Shown: in pieces, positions 18,973 to 27,259 of the stretch | How the letters are laid out: every line of letters begins with the position of its first letter | Position numbering within the stretch: position 1 is the first letter of the stretch | NCBI RefSeq assembly: GCF_007971525.1 | Contig: NZ_CP042437.1 | Span: 6,510,001 to 6,574,000 of the forward strand | Origin: Mucilaginibacter ginsenosidivorax | GTDB taxonomy: Bacteria; Bacteroidota; Bacteroidia; Sphingobacteriales; Sphingobacteriaceae | Length of the DNA: 64,000 nucleotides | Reading direction: 5' to 3' | The notes under the pieces: generated by a model | What the model was told of the DNA's origin: nothing | The model's database searches: none | What the model saw: the letters and a program-made list of their open reading frames with translations, nothing else | Made by a program: the position numbers and the translations under genes

Positions 18973-19119
18973 GTAGAGACGCATCACATGCGTCTCCCGC
19001 AGGCAAATCAACCATGCAAATCTCCTGTGCTGGTCATAAATGGAAATCTTGATACTTAATCAAACAGGTCATTTCAGGGCGTTTACCTAAACGCGGGAGA
19101 CGCAATTATGCGTCTCTAC
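18973..19119. repeat. MITE-like element with gtagagacgca terminal inverted repeats
   Basis: Ends at 18973-19000 and 19093-19119 are inverted copies of each other (28 and 27 nt, about 24 matching). Each end is itself a small hairpin, GAGACGCA with TGCGTCTC. The roughly 90-bp interior has no reading frame. This lies between nrtR and the NAD operon promoter. Confidence 0.7.
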
Positions 19120-19139
19120 GGAAAAAAAATAAAAAATAA

Positions 19140-19170
19140 TTTGCGTATTTAAAACGCATATTTATATTTG
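19140..19170 (+). promoter_or_regulatory. Promoter of the NAD salvage operon
   Basis: TTTG (19140-19143) and TATATTTG (19163-19170) are exactly 19 nt apart, a perfect match to TTTG-N19-TAnnTTTG. The start codon of nadM is at 19192, giving a leader of roughly 15 nt. Both promoter elements are covered by the palindromes described next. Confidence 0.8.
19141..19159. promoter_or_regulatory. Putative NrtR operator O1 of the NAD operon
   Basis: TTGCG (19141-19145) and CGCAT (19155-19159) form GCG-N9-CGC with the same spacing as the site at 18239; inner bases extend the match to TGCGT/ACGCA. It overlaps the -33 element. Confidence 0.65.
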
Positions 19171-19189
19171 CGTATAATTAACGCAAATA
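19165..19189. promoter_or_regulatory. Putative NrtR operator O2 of the NAD operon
   Basis: TATTTGCGT (19165-19173) and ACGCAAATA (19181-19189) are perfect 9-bp arms, again with GCG-N9-CGC at the core. It overlaps the -7 element and the start of transcription. O1 and O2 centres are 27 bp apart. Confidence 0.7.
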
Positions 19190-19191
19190 AG

Positions 19192-20088
19192 ATGAAAATA
19201 GCCGTAATTATTGCCCGCTTCCAAACCCCCTACCTACACGAAGGGCATAAAAACCTCATAGATACCGTAAGTAAGGATCATGCCAGGCTGATTATCCTGT
19301 TGGGTGTTAGCCCGATAATGGGCAGCCGTAAAAATCCTTATGATTACCACACCCGCGAAAAAATGATCAAACGCGAATACCCCGATGTGATTGTATTGCC
19401 GGTGAGCGATCACCCGAGCGACAAGGTATGGTCTGATAACCTGGATGGCTTACTTAAAAACGTGTTCCCAAACGGTAACTTTACGTTGTTTGGCAGCCGG
19501 GATAGTTTTATTCCCTATTACAAAGGTCATTTTGAAACGGTTGAGCTGCCCGCCCATGGCGATTATAATGCCACCGAATTGCGCAAACAATATGCCGACA
19601 AGGTTTTTGATTCCAATGATTTTCGTGCCGGTATCTTGTATGCTTACTACAACCAATACACCAAAGTATACCCAACGGTTGATGTAGCCATGTTCAGGAA
19701 CGATAAAACCGAACTACTGTTAGGCAAAAAAGCCAATAGCCCCAAATGGCGCTTTATCGGCGGCTTTGCCGATCCGGAAGATGAAAGCTACGAAGCCGCC
19801 GCCAAACGCGAGCTAAGTGAAGAATGCGGAAACGTAGAGGTAGGCAATATGACCTACGAAACCAGCCACCGTGTAAACGACTGGCGTTACCGCAACGAAG
19901 CCGATAAAATTATTACCTTGTTATTCAGCTGCGACCACTTAGCCGGCGAACCGGTGGCTAACGACGATATTGTTGATGTGGCTTGGTTTAAAATAGAAGA
20001 GCTTACCCAGATGATAAGCAATGACTTAATAAACGATGAGCATGTCAAAATGTTAAAGCTCATTATCGACAAGTACATTAAAAATTAA
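19192..20088 (+). CDS. nadM: Bifunctional NMN adenylyltransferase / Nudix hydrolase
   Basis: The N-terminal half (about 1-165) is a nucleotidyltransferase that joins NMN and ATP to give NAD; its HxGH motif is HEGH in TPYLHEGHKNL near residue 18. The C-terminal half is a Nudix domain, FADPEDESYEAAAKREL followed by SEECG, probably acting on ADP-ribose. This Nudix box has one residue more than the consensus between the glycine and the first glutamate. The fusion matches NadM-Nudix proteins of other bacteria. Start ATG 19192 is preferred over the TTG at 19168, which lies within the promoter. It is the first gene of the operon, with 3 nt to the next. Confidence 0.9.
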   Translation: MKIAVIIARFQTPYLHEGHKNLIDTVSKDHARLIILLGVSPIMGSRKNPYDYHTREKMIKREYPDVIVLPVSDHPSDKVWSDNLDGLLKNVFPNGNFTLFGSRDSFIPYYKGHFETVELPAHGDYNATELRKQYADKVFDSNDFRAGILYAYYNQYTKVYPTVDVAMFRNDKTELLLGKKANSPKWRFIGGFADPEDESYEAAAKRELSEECGNVEVGNMTYETSHRVNDWRYRNEADKIITLLFSCDHLAGEPVANDDIVDVAWFKIEELTQMISNDLINDEHVKMLKLIIDKYIKN

Positions 20089-20091
20089 ATT

Positions 20092-20922
20092 ATGACTGTA
20101 CAAATAACAGAATCAGAAATAGTTCCATATAAAGACTTTACTATGCCGCCCTTGGTTTACAAATACCGAGATTGGTCACATAATTCTCATAAAAGGATCG
20201 TTACACATCGAGAAGTTTATTTTTCGTCACCTGCAAATTTTGAAGATGAGTTTGATTGTAAAAATCCAACGCGATGGGATTTGCTTACACATGAAGAAAT
20301 TCTTAATAAATATTATCAAGACTCTTGGAAATTAAATCCCAGCTTTACGATTGAGCAGCACCAGGATTTCGCTATTGATTGGGCCAATCACACAATGGTT
20401 ACTGACAAAGACTATGTAGATCGTCAACAGAGCGAAACCTTTAATCAATTTAATGATCGCACAGGTGTTTTAAGCCTGACAGAATATCCGGCTGAAATTA
20501 GAATGTGGGAAAAATACTCGAATTCTCACACCGGATTTTGTATAGGATTTGATGCAAAAACAATGCTTTATAAAACGGGATCAGGTGCTGGAATTGTTTT
20601 ATATCATGATGAATTACCTCAAATTCATCCAACACCGAAACATACAACTACTGAACAAATTTTATTGCAAGTCTTTTGTAAGCTTGATCATTGGAGTTTT
20701 GAGAAAGAATATAGAGTTTTCAAGTTTAAAAACACACCGCTAACTAAAGCTGATCGATGTGTTGTCATAAATCCTTATGCATTTAAAGAAATAATTATTG
20801 GGTCTTCAATGTCGGGAGATGATGCAAAGAAATTGATTGATTCAATACCGCCAGAGATAAGACAGATAAAAATTAAAAAAGCACACTTAATTAATAACGA
20901 AATAATTATTAGGGATTTTTAA
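20092..20922 (+). CDS. DUF2971-family protein inside the NAD salvage operon
   Basis: This 276-residue cytoplasmic protein shows the DUF2971 pattern: VYKYRDW near the N-terminus, then VYFSSPANFEDEFDCKNP, a central GVLSLTEYPAEIRMWEKYS, FCIGFD, and WSFEKEYRVFKF near residue 206. The biochemical role of the family is not established. It starts 3 nt after nadM and ends 11 nt before nadV, so it is transcribed with them. Its DNA is visibly richer in A+T than either neighbour, which suggests later arrival. A role in NAD or ADP-ribose metabolism or in defence is possible but only inferred from position. Confidence 0.85.
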   Translation: MTVQITESEIVPYKDFTMPPLVYKYRDWSHNSHKRIVTHREVYFSSPANFEDEFDCKNPTRWDLLTHEEILNKYYQDSWKLNPSFTIEQHQDFAIDWANHTMVTDKDYVDRQQSETFNQFNDRTGVLSLTEYPAEIRMWEKYSNSHTGFCIGFDAKTMLYKTGSGAGIVLYHDELPQIHPTPKHTTTEQILLQVFCKLDHWSFEKEYRVFKFKNTPLTKADRCVVINPYAFKEIIIGSSMSGDDAKKLIDSIPPEIRQIKIKKAHLINNEIIIRDF

Positions 20923-20933
20923 CAACTAACACA

Positions 20934-22352
20934 ATGGAACGCGAAAATTTAGTACTGCTGGCCGATGCCTACAAGTACGCTCACCATAAATTATACTACC
21001 CTGGTACCACCCAAATTTACAGCTACCTGGAAAGCAGGGGAGGGATGTTTGATGAAACCATCTTTTTCGGTCTGCAATATTTTTTAAAAGAATACCTGCA
21101 GGGTCCGGCATTTATCCAACAGGATCTGGACGAAGCTGATGGCTTTTTACAACAGGTATTTGGTCGCACCGATGTGTTTGATAAAAGCAAATTTCAATAC
21201 ATACTGGATAAATACAACGGCAAACTACCGGTAAGGATAAAAGCCGTAGCCGAAGGTACAGCGGTACCAACCGGCAACGCCCTGATGACCATTGAAAATA
21301 CCGCCCCGGAATGTTATTGGCTTACCAATTTTTTAGAAACCCTGCTGATGCAGGTTTGGTACCCATGCACTGTTGCCACCTTGAGCAACCAGATAAAAAA
21401 GGTAGTTACCCAATACTACAAGGAAACAGCCACACCCGGCGCAGAGGCCGGTATAGACTTTGTGCTGAATGATTTCGGTTTTCGCGGCGTAAGCAGTGTG
21501 GAGAGTGCAAAAATTGGCGGAGCGGCGCATTTGCTCAATTTTAGCGGCAGCGATAACCTGGCAGGTTCTGCAATGGCCATTAATTATTACAGCGCCCAAA
21601 AGGTGTATGGCATGAGCATCCCGGCTACGGAACATAGTATTTGTACTTTGCTGGGTAGGGAAGGAGAGCTGGAAGTTTTCAGGCATGTACTCAGAACTTT
21701 CCCCACCGGTATTATTGCTTGCGTATCTGACAGCTACAATATTTTTAAGGCCTGTAGCGAATATTGGGGTACCGAGTTGCGCGAAGAAATATTGAATCGC
21801 GACGGCACCCTCGTGATTCGCCCCGATAGTGGCGACCCGGTTATGACCTTGTTAGCGATATTCAATATCCTGTTTGATAAATTCGGCTTTACCACCAATG
21901 CCAAAGGTTTCAAAGTACTGCCGCCGCAAGTGAGGGTGATACAGGGCGATGGCGTAAACTACACCGAGATAGGCAATATTTACAAGGCCTTAAAAGATAG
22001 CGGCATCAGCGCCGAAAACCTGGTATTGGGCATGGGCGGTGCCTTACTGCAAAAGGTTGACCGCGATACCCAAAAGTTTGCCCTGAAATGCAGCAGCGCC
22101 ATTGTAAACGGGCAGGAGGTAAAGGTTGAGAAAAGCCCGACTGAAATGGACGCTGATGGAAACATCACCCCAAGCTTTAAAAAGAGCAAGGGCGGCCGGT
22201 TAAAGCTGGTTAAAATTGATGGAAAGTTCAAAACTGTTAACCAGGATGACGAACCCGGAGCAGAAAACCTGCTGCAAACTGTTTTTGAGAACGGGGAATT
22301 GATAAATACTATTAGTTTTGAGCAGGTAAAGGCAAATGTAAATGCCAATTGA
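20934..22352 (+). CDS. nadV: Nicotinamide phosphoribosyltransferase
   Basis: The enzyme converts nicotinamide and PRPP to NMN, allowing NAD to be rebuilt without deamidation. It is 472 residues long, as usual for NAMPT/NadV. Visible family segments are LLADAYKYAHHKLYYPGTT at the N-terminus, DFGFRGVSSVESAKIGGAAH near 180, IRPDSGDPVMT near 290 and VLGMGGALLQKVDRDT near 365. Nicotinate phosphoribosyltransferase is less likely because of the NAMPT-type RPDSGDP and the neighbouring nadM. Its 3' end overlaps the first possible start of prs. Confidence 0.92.
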   Translation: MERENLVLLADAYKYAHHKLYYPGTTQIYSYLESRGGMFDETIFFGLQYFLKEYLQGPAFIQQDLDEADGFLQQVFGRTDVFDKSKFQYILDKYNGKLPVRIKAVAEGTAVPTGNALMTIENTAPECYWLTNFLETLLMQVWYPCTVATLSNQIKKVVTQYYKETATPGAEAGIDFVLNDFGFRGVSSVESAKIGGAAHLLNFSGSDNLAGSAMAINYYSAQKVYGMSIPATEHSICTLLGREGELEVFRHVLRTFPTGIIACVSDSYNIFKACSEYWGTELREEILNRDGTLVIRPDSGDPVMTLLAIFNILFDKFGFTTNAKGFKVLPPQVRVIQGDGVNYTEIGNIYKALKDSGISAENLVLGMGGALLQKVDRDTQKFALKCSSAIVNGQEVKVEKSPTEMDADGNITPSFKKSKGGRLKLVKIDGKFKTVNQDDEPGAENLLQTVFENGELINTISFEQVKANVNAN

Positions 22353-23265
22353 TATCAGCATGAAAAAGTTACTGTTCGCGATAAAAGATTATGAATACCT
22401 GGCCCAAAAAGTAATGGCCTGTGGAACGTTTGAGAAAGGACAGATAGAGGTGAGCACATTTACCGACGGCGAGCGCTACCAGCGCATTCTGTCGCAAATT
22501 GAAAACCGCGACATCATCCTGATTGGTGGCACAGTAACCGACGAAGCGACACTGGAACTATACGACCTGGCATCCTCCTTGGTAAGCTACGGCGCCAATT
22601 CATTAACCCTGGTTATACCGTACTTCGGCTACTCGACAATGGAACGAGCTGTTCTAAGCGGCGAAATTGTAACCGCCAAAACTCGCGCGAGACTCATCTC
22701 GGCCATCCCCAAATCAAACCGCGGCAATAAGGTAGTTTTGTTCGATCTGCATTCCGAAGGTATACAATACTATTTTGAGCACGACCTGTACCCGGTGCAT
22801 GTGTATTGTAAAGATCTGGTGATAAAAGCCGCCCTGAAATACGGCGGCGATAATTTTGTAATGGCCAGCACCGATGCAGGCAGGGCAAAATGGGTTGAGT
22901 CGCTGGCCAACGACATGGGCGTAAACGCAGCCTTTATCCTGAAACGCCGCCTGAAAGGCGACCACACCGAAGTAAGCGCTATAAATGCCGACGTAGCCGG
23001 CAAAACGGTAATTATTTATGACGACATGATCCGCTCTGGCGGTAGCATCATCAACGCCGCCCAAACCTACAAAAATGCAGGCGCGGGCGATATTTATGTA
23101 ATAACCACCCATGGGCTGTTCATCAACAATGGCATCGAGCGGCTAAAAAGCAGTGGACTGATCAAAAAATTGATCAGCTCAGATTCGCACATGAATATGC
23201 AAGCCGTTAATGATGATTTTGTGGAGGTAAATAGTTTGGCGGAGCTGATTTGTTCGGTGATATAG
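22342..23265 (+). CDS. prs: Ribose-phosphate pyrophosphokinase (PRPP synthetase)
   Basis: Prs makes PRPP from ribose 5-phosphate and ATP, the co-substrate of NadV. The 307-residue protein has STFTDGERY near 38, LVIPYFGYSTMER near 92, the catalytic-site HSEGIQYYF and the PRPP-binding loop VIIYDDMIRSGGSI near 223. It diverges from typical housekeeping PRPP synthetases, so it is probably a dedicated second copy. Two starts are possible: ATG 22342, overlapping nadV by 11 nt, or ATG 22360 (MKKLLFA), 7 nt after the nadV stop. Confidence 0.88.
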   Translation: MPIDISMKKLLFAIKDYEYLAQKVMACGTFEKGQIEVSTFTDGERYQRILSQIENRDIILIGGTVTDEATLELYDLASSLVSYGANSLTLVIPYFGYSTMERAVLSGEIVTAKTRARLISAIPKSNRGNKVVLFDLHSEGIQYYFEHDLYPVHVYCKDLVIKAALKYGGDNFVMASTDAGRAKWVESLANDMGVNAAFILKRRLKGDHTEVSAINADVAGKTVIIYDDMIRSGGSIINAAQTYKNAGAGDIYVITTHGLFINNGIERLKSSGLIKKLISSDSHMNMQAVNDDFVEVNSLAELICSVI

Positions 23266-23295
23266 GATTTATAAGTCAAGCCTATAATACCAGAT

Positions 23296-23342
23296 ACGAA
23301 GCAATCTCAGGTATGCAAGGTGAAAATGCACGATTGCTTCGT
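23296..23342. repeat. REP-like hairpin, second copy
   Basis: ACGAAGCAATC (23296-23306) and GATTGCTTCGT (23332-23342) are perfect inverted arms, the same core as the palindrome at 2447-2527. It lies between the convergent prs and YtxH-like genes and may end both transcripts. Confidence 0.65.
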
Positions 23343-23373
23343 TCCCGGCAATTACATGGTGACAGGGTAAATA

Positions 23374-23616
23374 TTAGTTCGCCAGATGATCTGCAACAAC
23401 TTTAGCTGTTTTTTTTGAAAGTATTGTTTTTTGTTCCACTACATCCGCGGCAGCCTTTTTAAAGCTTTTTTTGATGGTGCGCTCCAGTTTTTTGCGGTTA
23501 TCGGCGCCGTCATCGGTCAGGAACAAATAAGCTACAGCACCTGCGGCCAGTGCGCCAACGGCTATTGAAGCTATCAAAAATGTATGGTCTTGTTTTTTTA
23601 CAAATGGATTTTTCAT
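23374..23616 (-). CDS. YtxH-like small membrane protein
   Basis: The 80-residue protein has one membrane segment (about 14-34, FLIASIAVGALAAGAVAYLFL) followed by TDDGADNRKKLERTIKKSFKKAAADV, the arrangement of YtxH/gas-vesicle GvpP-like stress proteins. The tail is a charged helix. Function is unknown; relatives are often induced by stress. Monocistronic. Confidence 0.75.
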   Translation of the reverse strand: MKNPFVKKQDHTFLIASIAVGALAAGAVAYLFLTDDGADNRKKLERTIKKSFKKAAADVVEQKTILSKKTAKVVADHLAN

Positions 23617-23786
23617 AGTCGTAATTTTTATTTTATAACAACGCCGGGCTGTTTTGGTTCTGATTCATTTTAATTGAAATTTAAAAGGCAACAAAAAGTA
23701 TTGAAAATATAATATAGGGTATCATTAAACTGTAGCCTATATTATCAGTCAAACATTCGCCTATATTTCATCTACCTGTTACCACA

Positions 23787-26042
23787 ATGAAAAAACTAAC
23801 CTTATTCGCCTGTTTCATTCTTTTTATTTTTAATGCTTCGGCTCAGCGTATAATTAACAACCCAGCCTTTTTTGCCAACAACGCCAGGGGGCTAAGCATC
23901 AGCAGGGTAACTATCAGCGATACGGCAACGCTGATTAGTTTTAAAACAGATTATCAATCGGACACCTGGTTTAGGATGCCATCGGGCCTTTACCTTGTTA
24001 ATGGCGATCAAAAATTAAAGATCAGAGCAGTCGATAGCATTCAGTTAGGTAAAAGCACCCTTATAAAAGGGGGCAAAATTGTATTTACCTGCAATTTTCC
24101 GCCTGTAAGTATCCATACAAAAAAAATAGACATTGCCGAACCGGATTGCCAGCAGCAGTGTTTCAATATTTGGGATATTGAACTACCGGAAATATCAGTT
24201 CCCGAAGCCCTGGCAGGCGATTGGTTTAAAACAGACGGCAGCAAACAATGGGAGTTGGGTGTTTACAACAGCAAGCTTGCTTACAATAGCAGGTTATGGA
24301 ACTATACATTTTTAAAACGGCAGCGTAAAAATATATTGATTGGCTTAAAAGATGGCAATCAGAGGCTTACTTTAACGTTAGAAACAGGTGATAATAGCCG
24401 GCTGTATATTATTGAAAAAAAATCGACTGTTGCATTATTTAATAACGCGGCAGCCGGCAAAACCAAAGTAGCCGATAACAAAAACGCTTTTACCCTGGCA
24501 AACGTTTACAAAACCGGCATGGCCGAATACGTAGGTTATATAAAAGGCTATTCGCCGCGGATGGGATTTAACACCGGGCAGGTATTTGTCAATAACGCGG
24601 TTACAGGAGGACAGGAAAATTATCTTATAAAAATAGCGGACGATGGAAGTTTTAAAGCAAGTTTCCCGGTTAATTATACAAAGCAATGTTATGTGCATTT
24701 TCCTTTTTCTTACGCCGCTATATGCTTTGAAGCCGGTAAAAAGGTATTCCAAAAGTTTGATTTAACGGGCAGTGCGGTGACCGCTAATTTTATGGGCGAT
24801 AATGCTGCGCTTAATAACGATTTATACCATACACAGTTTATTTTGTTGGGTATTGACTGGATTAAAGTTAGAAAGGATGTGCTTGACTTTACTCCCGCAC
24901 AATACAAAGCTTATTATATTAACCTGCGCCAGGAGCGGCTGGATATTTTAAATAATTACCGCTTACAAAATGGAATGACGACACAGGCATATAACCTGGC
25001 GCGGCTGAGCATTAACTATACCTTAACCCAGTTTTTATTTAAATATAACGCCGAGAAATGGGAAGCTTACAGGCAAGCAAATAACATCGATCCGCAAAAC
25101 AGGCGCAGCCAATTGCCACCGGTAAAACTTGAAAAAACTTATTATTCCTTTTTTAAGGATGTTGCTTTTAACGATCCATTGGCGATAGTTTCGGTCGATT
25201 ATACTTTTTTTTGCGACAACTTAAAGAATAATGAAGAAGTATCAGCAGCTCAACGCCAATATATTTTCGACTATGTAGCGCGATCGAAAAAAAGTAAAAT
25301 TCCTGAGGCCGATGCTGCATTCCTGGATGTAATGCTGGCAGATGCAAAACAAGACCGCATCATCCAGCTAAAAGGCGATGAGCAAAAAATGATTCGTACA
25401 AATGTGTTAAAGGGAATGATAGATGCCGAGATGAGTTTTGATCTTCAACTGATGGACGCTCAGGATACCACAAGTAAAATAGAAGCCAGTTTTGTACCGC
25501 TTTCGCCGGTACAGCTTGCAGCTATGCGCACGCACTTTACAAACCCGTATGTTTTTTCATTACTGAAGGGCTACAATACCAATATTGCTAACAAAATTGA
25601 GGCTAACAAAAAGCAAACAGGTTATGCAAAGCGCGAAATACCTCAATTGCCCGCCGATAGCATTTTTTCGTCCATCATCAGCAAATACAAGGGCAAAACC
25701 ATCTATGTTGATTTTTGGGCAACCTGGTGTGGCCCGTGTTTGCAGGCAATTAAAGAAATTGCTCCCTTAAAAGACGAATTAAAGGACGATAAGAACATCG
25801 TTTTTGTTTACATCACCAATCAAACATCGCCGGTTGGCACGTACAACGGTATGATACCAAATATAAAAGGAGAGCATTACCGGGTGAGCGCTGATGAATG
25901 GAATCAATTAACAAGCCAGTTCCAAATCAACGGTATTCCACATTATGTATTGGTGAAAAATGGTGTGGTTAACAATCTTAAATACCAGCCTTTTGATTAT
26001 AATACAATAAAAAACCGGTTGCTTGATACTACGGGCAATTAA
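23787..26042 (+). CDS. Secreted TlpA-type thioredoxin-fold protein with large N-terminal region
   Basis: The 751-residue protein starts with a signal peptide (KKLTLFACFILFIFNASA). Residues from about 630 form a thioredoxin domain with YVDFWATWCGPCLQAI, active site CGPC near residue 647, and a cis-proline region GIPHYVL. This suggests a periplasmic thiol-disulphide reductase of the TlpA/ResA kind. The long N-terminal part (about 25-620) has no recognised catalytic motif and resembles large thioredoxin-fused proteins typical of this phylum. It is monocistronic. Confidence 0.8.
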   Translation: MKKLTLFACFILFIFNASAQRIINNPAFFANNARGLSISRVTISDTATLISFKTDYQSDTWFRMPSGLYLVNGDQKLKIRAVDSIQLGKSTLIKGGKIVFTCNFPPVSIHTKKIDIAEPDCQQQCFNIWDIELPEISVPEALAGDWFKTDGSKQWELGVYNSKLAYNSRLWNYTFLKRQRKNILIGLKDGNQRLTLTLETGDNSRLYIIEKKSTVALFNNAAAGKTKVADNKNAFTLANVYKTGMAEYVGYIKGYSPRMGFNTGQVFVNNAVTGGQENYLIKIADDGSFKASFPVNYTKQCYVHFPFSYAAICFEAGKKVFQKFDLTGSAVTANFMGDNAALNNDLYHTQFILLGIDWIKVRKDVLDFTPAQYKAYYINLRQERLDILNNYRLQNGMTTQAYNLARLSINYTLTQFLFKYNAEKWEAYRQANNIDPQNRRSQLPPVKLEKTYYSFFKDVAFNDPLAIVSVDYTFFCDNLKNNEEVSAAQRQYIFDYVARSKKSKIPEADAAFLDVMLADAKQDRIIQLKGDEQKMIRTNVLKGMIDAEMSFDLQLMDAQDTTSKIEASFVPLSPVQLAAMRTHFTNPYVFSLLKGYNTNIANKIEANKKQTGYAKREIPQLPADSIFSSIISKYKGKTIYVDFWATWCGPCLQAIKEIAPLKDELKDDKNIVFVYITNQTSPVGTYNGMIPNIKGEHYRVSADEWNQLTSQFQINGIPHYVLVKNGVVNNLKYQPFDYNTIKNRLLDTTGN

Positions 26043-26066
26043 CAATTTTGCCTTACTTTCGCATCA

Positions 26067-26771
26067 ATGTTCCATTTCAAACAATTCAGCGTTGACCAAA
26101 GCGGCTGCGCCATGAAGATAAATACCGATGGTGTTCTGCTTGGTGCACTGGCGACGGCGGATAATCCCCAATCGATATCAGATATCGGTACCGGAACAGG
26201 CGTTATCGCCCTGATGCTGGCCCAACGTTTTGCCAACGCGCAAATTGACGCAGTGGAGATTGATGAAAGTGCGGCGGAGACTGCCGAAAGGAATTTTAAA
26301 AACTCGCAATTCGCGGATAGGCTCAGGGTTTATCCTTCAGGGTTTAAAGAATTTTTTGAGGGTCATCCCGGCAGCAAATATGACCTGATTGTTTCCAATC
26401 CACCATTTTACATCAATTCACTGTTATCGCCGGGCGCAAAAAAGAACCAGGCTAAACATGCGGGGGAAGGATTTTTTAAGGAGTTGATCCAATCTGTTTC
26501 CGTCCACCTAACCGCAAATGGGGGTTGCTGGCTGGTATTGCCTCCGGATACGGCAGATATGGTAAAGGCCCTGGCCGCACAAAACGGATTACACTTACAA
26601 AAGGCCGTAAAAATCAGGTCTTTTGAAAAAGATGAGCCTCACCGTGAAATTGTGGTGCTTGGATTTCAGGAAATCGCGGCAGAAATAACTACCTTAACAA
26701 TTTATAAAGAAGTAAATGTTTATTCTGAAGAATATAGACAGGTACTTAAACCTTATTTTTTAGCCTTTTAG
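26067..26771 (+). CDS. trmN6: tRNA1(Val) (adenine(37)-N6)-methyltransferase
   Basis: This SAM-dependent enzyme methylates A37 of valine tRNA. The 234-residue protein has the SAM-binding loop SDIGTGTGVIALMLAQR near residue 38, the acidic VEIDESA, and the catalytic NPPF motif in DLIVSNPPFYINSLL near 112, typical of N6-adenine methyltransferases. The first residues (FHFKQFSVDQSGCAMKINTDGVLLGA) are the family N-terminus. A -7-like TACTTTCG lies only a few bases before the ATG. Confidence 0.9.
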   Translation: MFHFKQFSVDQSGCAMKINTDGVLLGALATADNPQSISDIGTGTGVIALMLAQRFANAQIDAVEIDESAAETAERNFKNSQFADRLRVYPSGFKEFFEGHPGSKYDLIVSNPPFYINSLLSPGAKKNQAKHAGEGFFKELIQSVSVHLTANGGCWLVLPPDTADMVKALAAQNGLHLQKAVKIRSFEKDEPHREIVVLGFQEIAAEITTLTIYKEVNVYSEEYRQVLKPYFLAF

Positions 26772-27074
26772 ATGAAAACTATATCAACCCTGGGAATATT
26801 GTTACTGTTTATACCGATTGTTGTAGCCCTATCCTCAATATTCAATAATTATTATTTTTACTCCAGAGATGCGTTTGTGACAAGATCTATATTAATAGGC
26901 AACATTTCGTCAATAATGTTTTATATAATCTTCATCGTTATTGCATTAATTTTAAATATAAAGGAAAAGTACATGGAAAATAGCGTGATGTGCGGCACCT
27001 TATTTTCGGCTTATATTATTTCTACTGTGTTTTCTTATATTATTATGTTCTTACAATCGTTAAAATTGGTCTGA
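26772..27074 (+). CDS. Small hydrophobic membrane protein
   Basis: A 100-residue frame begins directly after the trmN6 stop codon with no gap. Three hydrophobic stretches are visible (about 5-25, 42-62 and 76-95), so it would be an integral membrane protein. No family is recognised. Its A+T content is higher than that of trmN6. Existence is supported by the adjoining ATG and sustained hydrophobic pattern only. Confidence 0.55.
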   Translation: MKTISTLGILLLFIPIVVALSSIFNNYYFYSRDAFVTRSILIGNISSIMFYIIFIVIALILNIKEKYMENSVMCGTLFSAYIISTVFSYIIMFLQSLKLV

Positions 27075-27089
27075 TATCCGATAGCTTCT

Positions 27090-27203
27090 ACCGCGGGTTT
27101 AGCGCAGCGTACTCGCGGTTAACGATTGTGTAAGCTTCCAGCTTACGAAATTCAGCCGAAAGCAGAAATCATGATTTACACGGGCTGAAAGCCCTCGTGA
27201 GCT
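27090..27203. repeat. Hairpin-rich intergenic repeat
   Basis: Contains GTAAGCT-TCC-AGCTTAC (27130-27146), a perfect 7-bp stem, and CACGGGCT/AGCCCTCGTG (27179-27199). No reading frame. The arrangement resembles short palindromic repeats mobilised by REP-associated transposases, but no such transposase is present. Confidence 0.45.
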
Positions 27204-27259
27204 ATTACTTTTTTTAATCTTAACTCTTGATTCTTGACTCTTGCATCTATCTTTACCCC

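Noticed and set aside
18239..19189. LexA or Fur-type operators
   Set aside because: The GCG-N9-CGC geometry does not match those consensus sites, and the flanking genes are all NAD related.
19168..19191. TTG start for nadM
   Set aside because: It would place the start within the promoter -7 element; ATG 19192 gives the standard N-terminus of the family.
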